The notes below the pieces were generated by a model. The model was not told the DNA's origin. It made no database searches and saw nothing but the letters and a program-made list of their open reading frames with translations. Shown here in pieces: positions 9,086-16,496 of a stretch of 64,000 nucleotides of DNA. How positions within the stretch are numbered: the first letter of the stretch is position 1; the number at the start of each line of letters is the position of its first letter. Where the stretch lies: positions 1 through 64,000 of the forward strand of contig CANBWY010000001.1 in NCBI GenBank assembly GCA_947373245.1, written 5' to 3'. Source of the DNA: Comamonadaceae bacterium (GTDB lineage Bacteria; Pseudomonadota; Gammaproteobacteria; Burkholderiales; Burkholderiaceae_C). A program made the translations under genes and the position numbers.

Positions 9086-9613
9086 TCACTCAAGCCAGTT
9101 TTTGATCTCTTCTGACGTTAATTTACCCAGTTTTCGCTGAATCAAATGTCCTTGCGCATCTAACACCACCGTAAAAGGCAGCCCCCCTACGTCATTGCCC
9201 AGCTTTTTCGTCAACTCTGTCCCATTCAAGCCTGCCAAACCGATGGGGTAATGCACTGGAAATTGGCTCAGGAATTTGCGTACAAGGCTGGGCTGATCAA
9301 TGGCTAAACCCAGCACTTGCCAGCTTTTTTCTTTATTTTGTTGATAAAACGCATCTATTAAGGGCATTTCTTCAACACAAGGGGTACACCAAGTGGCCCA
9401 AAAGTTGATCACCAAGGGCCTCCCCTGAAAGGTGCGCATTGCCAAGGGTTCGCCCGTTGGGGACTCAAACTCAGCTGCCCACAAAGCCTGCATGGCATCT
9501 ATGGGCATCGCGCCAGCCGAATGACGCTTCCAAGCCACTCCGGCACCCGCCAAGGCCGCCAAAGCAGCGACGCTGCCGTACATGGCCGTGCGTCTATTGA
9601 CAGCAAAAATCAT
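9086..9613 (-). CDS. TlpA-like thioredoxin-fold disulfide reductase
   Basis: Membrane-anchored or secreted thioredoxin-like protein of the TlpA/ResA family. A hydrophobic N-terminal segment (MYGSVAALAALAGAGVAW) places the domain in the periplasm. The redox motif is FWATWCTPCVEEMP (WCTPC), followed by the cis-Pro region GGLPFTVVLD. Family members reduce disulfides of apocytochrome c, CcoG-type or other exported proteins, and the substrate here is unknown. The start codon overlaps the stop of the upstream unknown gene by 4 nt (ATGA). 175 residues. Confidence 0.88.
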   Translation of the reverse strand: MIFAVNRRTAMYGSVAALAALAGAGVAWKRHSAGAMPIDAMQALWAAEFESPTGEPLAMRTFQGRPLVINFWATWCTPCVEEMPLIDAFYQQNKEKSWQVLGLAIDQPSLVRKFLSQFPVHYPIGLAGLNGTELTKKLGNDVGGLPFTVVLDAQGHLIQRKLGKLTSEEIKNWLE

Positions 9614-10200
9614 TCAAAATCCTTTATCAATCTTTTTAATGCAGCCAAATCGCCACGTTGCGTTCGCCCCTGCCCATCCGGTTTCAAAGCGCCACGCAGA
9701 TCATCTAAGTCGTAAATCATCAGATGCACCAGTACTTTTTGATCCAAACCAGGGCAGTTACACAAGATGCTCAGCGCATCCACGGCCTCGCCTTGGAAGC
9801 CTTGAACCGTGCTGACCTCATACCGAACATTGTGGTCTATGAGGCTGATTTCTGCTGATTTTGAGTCATCACAGAATAACTGCAGGTAAATATCCGACAA
9901 CGCTGTCGCCGTGCCTCGCCAAACCGCCCCACCTATATACGGCCTGAAAGTAGCCATGCGCGCCATCCATACCGCCGCTAACTCGCGCAAGGCCGCCAAT
10001 TCGGTGGGTTGGGTGTCAGCACAAAACAGGTGCAAGTATTCGCGGACGGCGTCTTCCACTTGGTCGTTGTTGGGCATCTGGGCGCGCGCATTCAAACCCA
10101 ACTGCTTGACGGCACGGCGTTTGGCGAGGCCGTATTCCAAGCCCTCTTCCACCACCATGCGTGCCGCGGTCGCTGCAATTTCTTCTTGAACCGTATTCAT
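9610..10200 (-). CDS. Conserved-looking protein of unknown function
   Basis: A 196-residue soluble protein that I do not recognise as a named family. The N-terminal half is helical and charged (AATAARMVVEEGLEYGLAKRRAVKQLG), as in small nucleotide-transfer or regulatory proteins. The C-terminal half has LCNCPGLDQKVLVHLMIYDLDDLRGAL, with two Cys and an acidic cluster. There is no signal peptide or membrane segment. It overlaps the TlpA-like gene by 4 nt and is divergent from mpl with a 73-bp gap holding both promoters. Coding status is supported by the overlap, length and composition. Confidence 0.75.
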   Translation of the reverse strand: MNTVQEEIAATAARMVVEEGLEYGLAKRRAVKQLGLNARAQMPNNDQVEDAVREYLHLFCADTQPTELAALRELAAVWMARMATFRPYIGGAVWRGTATALSDIYLQLFCDDSKSAEISLIDHNVRYEVSTVQGFQGEAVDALSILCNCPGLDQKVLVHLMIYDLDDLRGALKPDGQGRTQRGDLAALKRLIKDFE

Positions 10201-10273
10201 ATAAGTAGCGATTGTGAGGCTCTAGAGACTGCGACGCATGGAACGGCCCGATACACCCTCCTAAAATGGACCA

Positions 10274-11725
10274 ATGCACATACATATTTTGGGAATTTGC
10301 GGCACGTTCATGGGTGGACTGGCTGCGTTGGCACGTGAAGCGGGCCACAAAGTCACCGGTTGCGATGCGGGCGTCTACCCGCCCATGAGCGACCAACTGC
10401 GCAGTCTTGGCATTGAGCTAATCGAAGGCTTTGGCGCCGACCAAACGAAGCTCAACCCTGATGTGTACGTCATTGGTAATGTGGTCTCACGCGCCCGCTT
10501 GGCCGATGGCTCGCCAAAATTCCCCTTGATGGAAGCCATTTTGGAAAGCGGCGCCACCTACACCAGCGGCCCACAATGGCTGGCTGAACATGTGTTGCAC
10601 CACCCAAGCCAGCCACGCCATGTGCTGGCCGTTGCTGGCACGCACGGCAAGACCACCACCACGTCGATGCTGGCTTGGATTCTTCAAGCGGCGGGCCTAG
10701 AGCCTGGCTTCTTGGTGGGGGGCGTGCCCATGAACTTTGGCGTCTCGGCACGCCTAGGGCGCTTGAGCAGCCCTGCCGATGTGGCCGCACACCAACGCAC
10801 GCCCTTCGTCATTGAAGCCGATGAGTACGACACGGCCTTCTTCGACAAACGCAGCAAGTTTGTGCATTACCACCCCCGCACGGCGATTTTGAACAACCTC
10901 GAGTTCGACCACGCCGACATCTTTGACAACCTCGCCGCCATCGAGCGCCAGTTCCACCACTTGGTACGCACCGTACCCGGCAGCGGCCGCGTGGTGGTCA
11001 ACGCAGACGAAGACAGCTTGCAACGCGTGTTGGACCAAGGCTGCTGGAGCGGCATCGCCAAGTTTGGCGTGAGCGCCAATGCCACAGGCCTCCATGGTCC
11101 TGATGGCTGGTCAGTCCAAGGCGAGCCTGACAACTTTGCGGTGCTGCACCACGGCCAAGAAGTGGGCCGCGTGCAATGGGACATCACCGGTGTGCACAAC
11201 CAGCTCAACGCCCTAGCCGCCATCGCTGCCGCTGAACACTTGGGCGTCTCACCCGCGCAAGCCGCTGCCTCGTTGACTGAATTTCAAAACGTGCGCCGTC
11301 GCATGGAAGTGCGCGGCACCGTGACACGCGCAGGCGGCGACATCACCGTGTACGACGACTTTGCCCACCACCCCACCGCCATCCGCACCACCGTCGATGG
11401 CTTGCGCCGCAAAGTAGGCCCCAACGCGCGCATCTTGGCGGTATTTGAGCCACGCAGCAACACGATGAAGCTGGGCACGATGAAGTCGCAACTGCCTTGG
11501 AGCTTGGAAGACGCCAACTTAGCGTTCTGCCATTCGGGCGGTTTAGATTGGGACGCAGTGGCGGCCTTGTCGCCCATGGGCACGCGGGCGTCGGTGGCGG
11601 GCTCTGTGGATGAAGTGATTGCGCAAGTGGTGGCTGCTGCGCAGGCGGGTGACCATGTGCTGTGCATGAGCAATGGTGGTTTTAGTGGGATTCACGCGAA
11701 GTTGTTGGCGGCGTTGGCTGGTTAA
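10274..11725 (+). CDS. mpl: UDP-N-acetylmuramate:L-alanyl-gamma-D-glutamyl-meso-diaminopimelate ligase
   Basis: Murein recycling ligase that attaches the recovered tripeptide L-Ala-gamma-D-Glu-mDAP to UDP-MurNAc. It is a Mur-ligase family protein: N-terminal HIHILGICGTFMGGLAALA, P-loop [15 protein letters not shown], the EADEYDTAFFDKRSKF and NNLEFDHADIF segments typical of Mpl, and a C-terminal FEPRSNTMKLG. MurC in this same window differs in these stretches, which separates the two. 483 residues. A single gene with a long hairpin downstream. Confidence 0.95.
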   Translation: MHIHILGICGTFMGGLAALAREAGHKVTGCDAGVYPPMSDQLRSLGIELIEGFGADQTKLNPDVYVIGNVVSRARLADGSPKFPLMEAILESGATYTSGPQWLAEHVLHHPSQPRHVLAVAGTHGKTTTTSMLAWILQAAGLEPGFLVGGVPMNFGVSARLGRLSSPADVAAHQRTPFVIEADEYDTAFFDKRSKFVHYHPRTAILNNLEFDHADIFDNLAAIERQFHHLVRTVPGSGRVVVNADEDSLQRVLDQGCWSGIAKFGVSANATGLHGPDGWSVQGEPDNFAVLHHGQEVGRVQWDITGVHNQLNALAAIAAAEHLGVSPAQAAASLTEFQNVRRRMEVRGTVTRAGGDITVYDDFAHHPTAIRTTVDGLRRKVGPNARILAVFEPRSNTMKLGTMKSQLPWSLEDANLAFCHSGGLDWDAVAALSPMGTRASVAGSVDEVIAQVVAAAQAGDHVLCMSNGGFSGIHAKLLAALAG

Positions 11726-11747
11726 CTTCTCTTTCGCACCACCAAAA

Positions 11748-11825
11748 GCCGAGAGCGTGGTATCTGATTTGGCGCCATCACAGCCCGAAGGGACGTTAAG
11801 CCAAGTCAGATACTGCGCTCTCGGC
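11748..11825 (+). terminator. 26-bp hairpin between convergent mpl and DAHP synthase genes
   Basis: Arms 11748-11773 and 11800-11825 match at 23 of 26 positions around a 26-nt loop. The three differences are all G-U pairs when read as plus-strand RNA and would be A-C mismatches on the minus strand, suggesting the mpl-side transcript is the functional one. There is no T-run, so it is not a classic intrinsic terminator. mRNA 3'-end stabilisation or a structured RNA are alternatives. Confidence 0.45.
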
Positions 11826-11839
11826 GTATCCGCCATGAA

Positions 11840-12949
11840 TCACGAACGCTTGCGACGCGCCGCCACGGCCTCAGACAACACGTCCAACGAAGTCACGGAA
11901 TCGTTCCAATCCAAGCAGGCATCGGTGATGCTCTTGCCGTATTCCAGCTGAGACACATCGTCTTTGCCTGGCGTGAACTTCTGTGCGCCACCTTGAATGT
12001 GGCTCTCGATCATCACGCCAAACACTTGGTTTGAACCGCCGCTGATTTGCGCGGCAATGTCACGCGCCACCACCAACTGACGCTCGTGCTGCTTGCTGCT
12101 GTTGGCGTGGCTGCAATCCACCATCAGGGTGGCTGGCAACTTGGCTTTGGCCAACTCTTCACAGGCGGCATTCACATTGGCTGCGTCGTAATTGGGCGTT
12201 TTACCGCCGCGCAAAATGACGTGACAGTCTTTGTTGCCCGAGGTTTGCACGATGGCGACTTGGCCGTTTTTGTGAATCGACAAGAAGTGGTGGCCGCCCG
12301 CTGCCGCTTGAATCGCATCCGTCGCGATTTTGATGTTGCCATCGGTGCCGTTCTTGAAACCGATGGGTGCAGAAATACCGGAAGCCAACTCGCGGTGCAC
12401 TTGGCTTTCGGTCGTGCGCGCACCAATCGCGCCCCACGAAATCAAGTCGCCAATGTATTGCGGGCTGATGGCGTCCAAGAACTCGCTGCCCGCAGGAAGC
12501 CCAAGACGGTTGATCTCAATCAGCAACTGGCGTGCCATGCGCAGACCCTCGTCGATGCGGTAGCTCTCGTCCAAGTACGGGTCGTTGATCAAGCCCTTCC
12601 AACCCACGGTGGTGCGTGGCTTTTCGAAGTACACGCGCATTACGATTTCCAAAGTGTCGGCGTACTTCTCGCGCAGCGGCTGCAAGCGACGTGCGTAGTC
12701 AATCGCGGCAGCGGGGTCATGGATGGAGCATGGGCCAATCACCACCAGCAAGCGGTCGTCAGTGCCGTGCATGATGTTGTGAATCGTTTTACGCGTTTGC
12801 GTGATCAGCTTTTCCACAGGCGTTCCCTGAATGGGGAAGAAGCGAATCAAATGTTCGGGCGGAGGCAACACGGTGATGTCCTTGATACGTTGGTCGTCGG
12901 TTTGACTGGTGTTTTCAACGTGGCTTGGATAAGGGGTGTTCGTTTTCAT
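11840..12949 (-). CDS. 3-deoxy-7-phosphoheptulonate (DAHP) synthase, class I (AroFGH type)
   Basis: First enzyme of the shikimate pathway: condenses phosphoenolpyruvate and erythrose 4-phosphate. Signatures are VVIGPCSIHDPAAAIDYARRL, EKPRTTVGWKGLINDP, GARTTESQVHRELASG and VDCSHANSSKQ. 369 residues, close to E. coli AroF/G/H. The gene is preceded by a leader peptide with four Phe and two Tyr codons and an intrinsic terminator, so expression probably answers to charged tRNA-Phe/Tyr. Which of Phe, Tyr or Trp inhibits the enzyme cannot be read with certainty, so I give no isozyme symbol. Confidence 0.95.
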   Translation of the reverse strand: MKTNTPYPSHVENTSQTDDQRIKDITVLPPPEHLIRFFPIQGTPVEKLITQTRKTIHNIMHGTDDRLLVVIGPCSIHDPAAAIDYARRLQPLREKYADTLEIVMRVYFEKPRTTVGWKGLINDPYLDESYRIDEGLRMARQLLIEINRLGLPAGSEFLDAISPQYIGDLISWGAIGARTTESQVHRELASGISAPIGFKNGTDGNIKIATDAIQAAAGGHHFLSIHKNGQVAIVQTSGNKDCHVILRGGKTPNYDAANVNAACEELAKAKLPATLMVDCSHANSSKQHERQLVVARDIAAQISGGSNQVFGVMIESHIQGGAQKFTPGKDDVSQLEYGKSITDACLDWNDSVTSLDVLSEAVAARRKRS

Positions 12950-12993
12950 GGTCTCGTCCTGAAGTTTGAGAAAAAGTGATTTAAGAATTTGGC

Positions 12994-13022
12994 AAAAAAA
13001 AACCGCCGGGGGTCCGGCGGTT
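12994..13022 (-). terminator. Attenuator terminator in the DAHP synthase leader
   Basis: On the minus strand AACCGCCGG-ACCC-CCGGCGGTT forms a perfect 9-bp GC-rich stem with a 4-nt loop and is followed by a run of nine T. It lies between the leader peptide stop and the synthase start (about 45 nt before it). It can only act on this gene's own transcript, the mark of an attenuator. Its 5' arm contains ACCGCCG, exactly complementary to CGGCGGT (13066-13072) in the leader ORF, giving a 7-bp antiterminator. Confidence 0.88.
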
Positions 13023-13053
13023 GGTTTGGGAGTTCAGAGCGTTTGGGCTACGT

Positions 13054-13122
13054 TCAGATCTCTCGACCGCCGTGGGGGCGTGAGATAAAAAAGTAAGCAA
13101 AATAAAAACGGTTCGAACTCAT
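13054..13122 (-). CDS. Phe/Tyr-rich leader peptide of the DAHP synthase attenuator
   Basis: A 22-residue ORF, MSSNRFYFAYFFISRPHGGREI, on the minus strand, too short for the ORF track. Seven consecutive codons (F-Y-F-A-Y-F-F) include four Phe and two Tyr. The CGGCGGT segment that can form the antiterminator lies in its last third (codons 17-19), so a ribosome stalled on the aromatic codons would leave it free, whereas one reaching the stop would cover it. This is the classical pheL/trpL arrangement. The ribosome site is weak; an extended -10 TGCTACATT just upstream could even make the message leaderless. Function is inferred from layout. Confidence 0.8.
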   Translation of the reverse strand: MSSNRFYFAYFFISRPHGGREI

Positions 13123-13129
13123 AATTTGG

Positions 13130-13138
13130 AATGTAGCA
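13130..13138 (-). promoter_or_regulatory. Candidate extended -10 promoter for the leader peptide/DAHP synthase
   Basis: Minus-strand TGCTACATT fits the extended -10 form TGnTAnnnT. The expected transcription start is about 7 nt downstream, at or next to the leader ATG (13122). No good -35 is seen at 17 bp. It lies in the 66-bp gap after tldD. Confidence 0.35.
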
Positions 13139-13188
13139 CAGGCAATCTAGCAGTTTGCTGACAAATCGCTAGGGTTTACGAGCGGCGT

Positions 13189-14649
13189 TTATGCCGTACC
13201 ACCCACCGTCAACCCATCAATGCGCAAGGTGGGTTGCCCCACGCCCACGGGCACGCTCTGGCCCTCTTTGCCACAAGTGCCCACGCCGGGGTCTAGCTTC
13301 ATGTCGTTGCCAATCAGGCTCACGCGGGTCAAGGCGTCTGGGCCATTGCCCACCAAGGTGGCGCCTTTGACAGGGTATTGAATCTTGCCGTTTTCCACCC
13401 AATACGCCAAAGAGGTAGAGAACACAAACTTGCCTGAGGTAATGTCCACTTGGCCACCACCGAAGTTCACAGCGTACAAACCTTTCTTGAGGCTGGACAC
13501 AATTTCTTCTGGCGATTTGTCGCCGCCCAACATGTAGGTGTTGGTCATGCGAGGCATGGGCACATGGGCGTAGCTTTCGCGACGACCATTGCCAGTGGGC
13601 TTGACGCCCATCAAGCGGGCATTCATGCTGTCTTGGATGTAGCCCTTCAAGATGCCATCCTCAATCAACACATTGCGCTGGCTGGGGTTGCCTTCGTCGT
13701 CCACATTGAGGGAACCACGGCGATCCGCGAGGGTGCCGTCATCGAGCACCGTCACGCCTTTGGCGGCCACGCGTTGGCCAATGCGGCCGCTGAAGGCGCT
13801 AGAGCCTTTGCGGTTGAAGTCGCCTTCCAAGCCGTGGCCAATCGCCTCGTGCAACAAGATGCCAGGCCAGCCTGGGCCCAACACCACACTCATTTCACCG
13901 GCAGGCGCAGGGCGTGCATCGAGATTGGTGAGCGCGCATTGCACAGCTTCATCCACATAATTTTGTATCAGTGCATCGTCAAAATGGTCAAGCCCAAAAC
14001 GGCCGCCGCCGCCCGCAGAGCCGACTTCGCGGCGACCGTTTTGTTCGGTAATCACGGTCACGCTCAAGCGCACCAAGGGGCGCACATCGGCCGCCAAAGT
14101 GCCATCGGCACGCACCACCATCACCACGTCGTATTCGCTGGCCAAACCGGCCATGACTTGAATCACGCGCGGATCTTTGGCACGGGCCATTTGCTCCACA
14201 AGGCCGAGTAGCGCTACCTTTTCGGTGCTGTTGAGTGAAGCAATCGGGTCTAAGCCGCCATACAAAGAACGGCTAGACGCCACTTTGCGCGTCGGCACTT
14301 TGACGCGGCCACCTTTAGCCGCTGCGCCAATCGAGCGCACGGTGCGTGCCGCGTCGAGCAAGGACGCTTTGGAAATATCGTCTGAATAGGCGAAGGCTGT
14401 TTTTTCACCGCTCACGGCGCGCACGCCTACGCCTTGGTCAATGCTGAAAGAGCCAGTTTTGACGATGCCTTCTTCCAAACTCCAGCCTTCGGAGCGGGTG
14501 TATTGAAAGTACAAATCGGCCTCATCCACCTTGTGCGCTTTGATCTCGGCCAAGGTTTTCGCCAAGTCGGATTCGTCCAAACCAAAAGGTTCTAACAACA
14601 GTTGACGGGCAATGGCCAATCGTTCAAGGGTGGGTTCGCGTGAAATCAT
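13189..14649 (-). CDS. tldD: Metalloprotease TldD
   Basis: Subunit of the TldD/TldE (PmbA) zinc protease, which degrades unfolded peptides and matures some peptide antibiotics or antitoxins. The HExxxH-type metal motif is LLHEAIGHGLEGDFNRKGSSAF. Other TldD signatures are the N-terminal VDEADLYFQYTRSEGWSLEEGIVK and the C-terminal GTCGKEGQSVPVGVGQPTLRI. 486 residues, normal for the family. The partner TldE is not in the window, which is usual since the two are often unlinked. It lies 7 nt after rodA in the same direction. Confidence 0.96.
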   Translation of the reverse strand: MISREPTLERLAIARQLLLEPFGLDESDLAKTLAEIKAHKVDEADLYFQYTRSEGWSLEEGIVKTGSFSIDQGVGVRAVSGEKTAFAYSDDISKASLLDAARTVRSIGAAAKGGRVKVPTRKVASSRSLYGGLDPIASLNSTEKVALLGLVEQMARAKDPRVIQVMAGLASEYDVVMVVRADGTLAADVRPLVRLSVTVITEQNGRREVGSAGGGGRFGLDHFDDALIQNYVDEAVQCALTNLDARPAPAGEMSVVLGPGWPGILLHEAIGHGLEGDFNRKGSSAFSGRIGQRVAAKGVTVLDDGTLADRRGSLNVDDEGNPSQRNVLIEDGILKGYIQDSMNARLMGVKPTGNGRRESYAHVPMPRMTNTYMLGGDKSPEEIVSSLKKGLYAVNFGGGQVDITSGKFVFSTSLAYWVENGKIQYPVKGATLVGNGPDALTRVSLIGNDMKLDPGVGTCGKEGQSVPVGVGQPTLRIDGLTVGGTA

Positions 14650-14656
14650 GCGCGAA

Positions 14657-15811
14657 TTATGACTGCACCAACTGTTTGGCCTTGGCCACAGACATCAATA
14701 TCCCTAAGCCTAACCCCAGTGTGACCATGGCCGTGCCGCCATAGCTGATGAAGGGCAGCGGCACGCCCACCACGGGCAACATGCCGCTCACCATGCCCAT
14801 GTTCACAAAGGCATAAATGAAGAAACTCAAGGTAACGCTGCCAGCCAACAAGCGGGCAAACAGCGTGGGGCCTTCTACCGCGATGGCCAAGCCGCGCAAA
14901 ATCAAAAAGGCAAAGGCCGCAATCAACATCAAGTTGCCCACCAAGCCAAACTCTTCGCTGAAAGCGGCGAACACGAAATCGGTGGTGCGCTCAGGAATGA
15001 AGTCCAAATGGGTTTGTGTGCCTTGCATGAAGCCCTTGCCCCAAAAACCGCCCGAGCCAATGGCAATCATGCCTTGGATGATGTGAAACCCTTTGCCCAA
15101 CGGGTCTCGCGTCGGGTCTAGCAAGGTGCAAATGCGTTGCTGCTGGTAGTCATGCAACACCGGCCAACGAAAACCATCAGCGCACAGCGTGGGTTCGAAA
15201 AACACCACCAAACCCACGCCAATCAAACCGAGAAGCAGGGGCGGCACGATCAGCCACCAACTCAAGCCTGCAAAGAAAATCACGGCCAGCCCGGCAGACA
15301 ACACCAAGACAGCAGTCCCCAAATCTGGCTGACGCACGATCAGCGCCACGGGTACCAACAAGAGCACACCCGCCACCAAAAAATCGAGCGGGCGCAACTG
15401 ACCTTCACGCTTTTGGAACCACCACGCCAGCATCAAAGGCATGCCGATCTTCATCACCTCGCTGGGTTGAATCACCACGCCAATGTTCAACCAACGGCGC
15501 GCGCCTTTTTTGGTCAAGCCAAACAGGGCCACAGCCACCAAGAGCGCCACGCCCACGGTGTATAGCGGCACGGCAAAGGCCATCAAACGCTGCGGGGGAA
15601 TCTGCGCCACCACAAACATGATGAAACCCGCAATCAACATATTGCGTCCATGGTCAAAAAATCGCGCCCCATTGGCGAAACCCGATGAATACATGGTCAA
15701 CAAGCCCGCGCACGCCAACAAGAAAATACCAAACGCCAACGGCCCATCGAAGCCTCTGAGCAAGGGCATCAAGCGCTGAAATGGACTGGATTTGTGGATG
15801 ACGGTGGGCAT
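14657..15811 (-). CDS. rodA: Rod shape-determining peptidoglycan glycosyltransferase RodA
   Basis: SEDS-family integral membrane polymerase for lateral wall growth, working with PBP2. About ten membrane segments, with typical stretches FVVAQIPPQRLMAFAVPLY, GARRWLNIGVVIQPSEVMKIGMPLM and MVSGMLPVVGVPLPFISYGGTAMV. I place the start at MPTVIHKSSPFQRL (384 residues); the ORF-track start 29 residues earlier adds non-conserved sequence and runs into the divergent esterase promoter. FtsW, also in this window, has the cell-division version of the same fold. mreBCD/mrdA are not present here. Confidence 0.95.
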   Translation of the reverse strand: MPTVIHKSSPFQRLMPLLRGFDGPLAFGIFLLACAGLLTMYSSGFANGARFFDHGRNMLIAGFIMFVVAQIPPQRLMAFAVPLYTVGVALLVAVALFGLTKKGARRWLNIGVVIQPSEVMKIGMPLMLAWWFQKREGQLRPLDFLVAGVLLLVPVALIVRQPDLGTAVLVLSAGLAVIFFAGLSWWLIVPPLLLGLIGVGLVVFFEPTLCADGFRWPVLHDYQQQRICTLLDPTRDPLGKGFHIIQGMIAIGSGGFWGKGFMQGTQTHLDFIPERTTDFVFAAFSEEFGLVGNLMLIAAFAFLILRGLAIAVEGPTLFARLLAGSVTLSFFIYAFVNMGMVSGMLPVVGVPLPFISYGGTAMVTLGLGLGILMSVAKAKQLVQS

Positions 15812-15866
15812 GGTGGCGAGATTATCCCCTGTTGGGAGCCGTTGAGTGCCGCTGATAGCATGCGGC

Positions 15867-16481
15867 ATGACCTTGTCCAACCCGCCATTGCCCACCACCC
15901 ATGTGCTGTATTTGCATGGGTTTCGTTCATCCCCTCAGTCCACCAAGGCTCAGCAAATGGCCCAGGTCATGGCCGCACAATTTCCCCACGTCACTTGGTG
16001 GTGCCCACAGTTGCCCCCCTCTCCCAAAGCCGCGGCGGCCTTGATTGAGCGTGGCACAGCCAACTGGCCCGCCAGCAGCATGGCCGTCATCGGTTCGTCA
16101 CTGGGCGGTTTTTACGCCACATGGCTGGCGGCGCAACGTGGCTGCAAAGCGGTGCTGCTCAACCCTGCCATCCACCCCGATCGTGATTTGGCCAAATACA
16201 TCGGCGAACAAACGGCTTGGCACGACCCTGCCGAGCGCTTTTACTTTGCCCCCGAATTTGTAGACGAACTACGCGCGTTAAAAGTCGGCCCCATGCCCCA
16301 CCCCGAGCGTGTTTGGGCACTCATTGCCAAAGGCGACGAAGTGCTGGACTGGCGCGAAATGACCGCCCGTTACCCCGGCGCTCACCAAGTCGTGCTGGCC
16401 GGCGGCGACCACGCCCTCAGCGACTTCGAAAGCCACCTGCCACAGGTGCTAGCATTTCTAGATTTGCAGCCCGGCGTTTGA
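15867..16481 (+). CDS. YqiA/YcfP-family alpha/beta-hydrolase (esterase)
   Basis: Small serine hydrolase of the UPF0227/YqiA family, which acts on short acyl esters. HVLYLHGFRSSPQSTKAQQM carries the oxyanion region, AVIGSSLGGFYATWLAA holds the nucleophile in GSSLGG, and VLAGGDHALSDFESHL supplies the C-terminal His. I use the ATG at 15867 (MTLSNPPLPTTHVLYLHG, about 204 residues), since the upstream ATG adds residues of no recognisable value. Divergent from rodA and followed 15 nt later by the RNase gene. Confidence 0.88.
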   Translation: MTLSNPPLPTTHVLYLHGFRSSPQSTKAQQMAQVMAAQFPHVTWWCPQLPPSPKAAAALIERGTANWPASSMAVIGSSLGGFYATWLAAQRGCKAVLLNPAIHPDRDLAKYIGEQTAWHDPAERFYFAPEFVDELRALKVGPMPHPERVWALIAKGDEVLDWREMTARYPGAHQVVLAGGDHALSDFESHLPQVLAFLDLQPGV

Positions 16482-16496
16482 GCCGAACATGGGACA

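Noticed and set aside
12047-12979. 310-residue plus-strand ORF over the DAHP synthase gene
   Set aside because: Antisense to a clearly conserved enzyme gene with its own leader; no recognisable motif.
13104-13122. GGTTCGAAC, a possible tRNA T-arm
   Set aside because: No cloverleaf around it; the bases are codons of the aromatic leader peptide.
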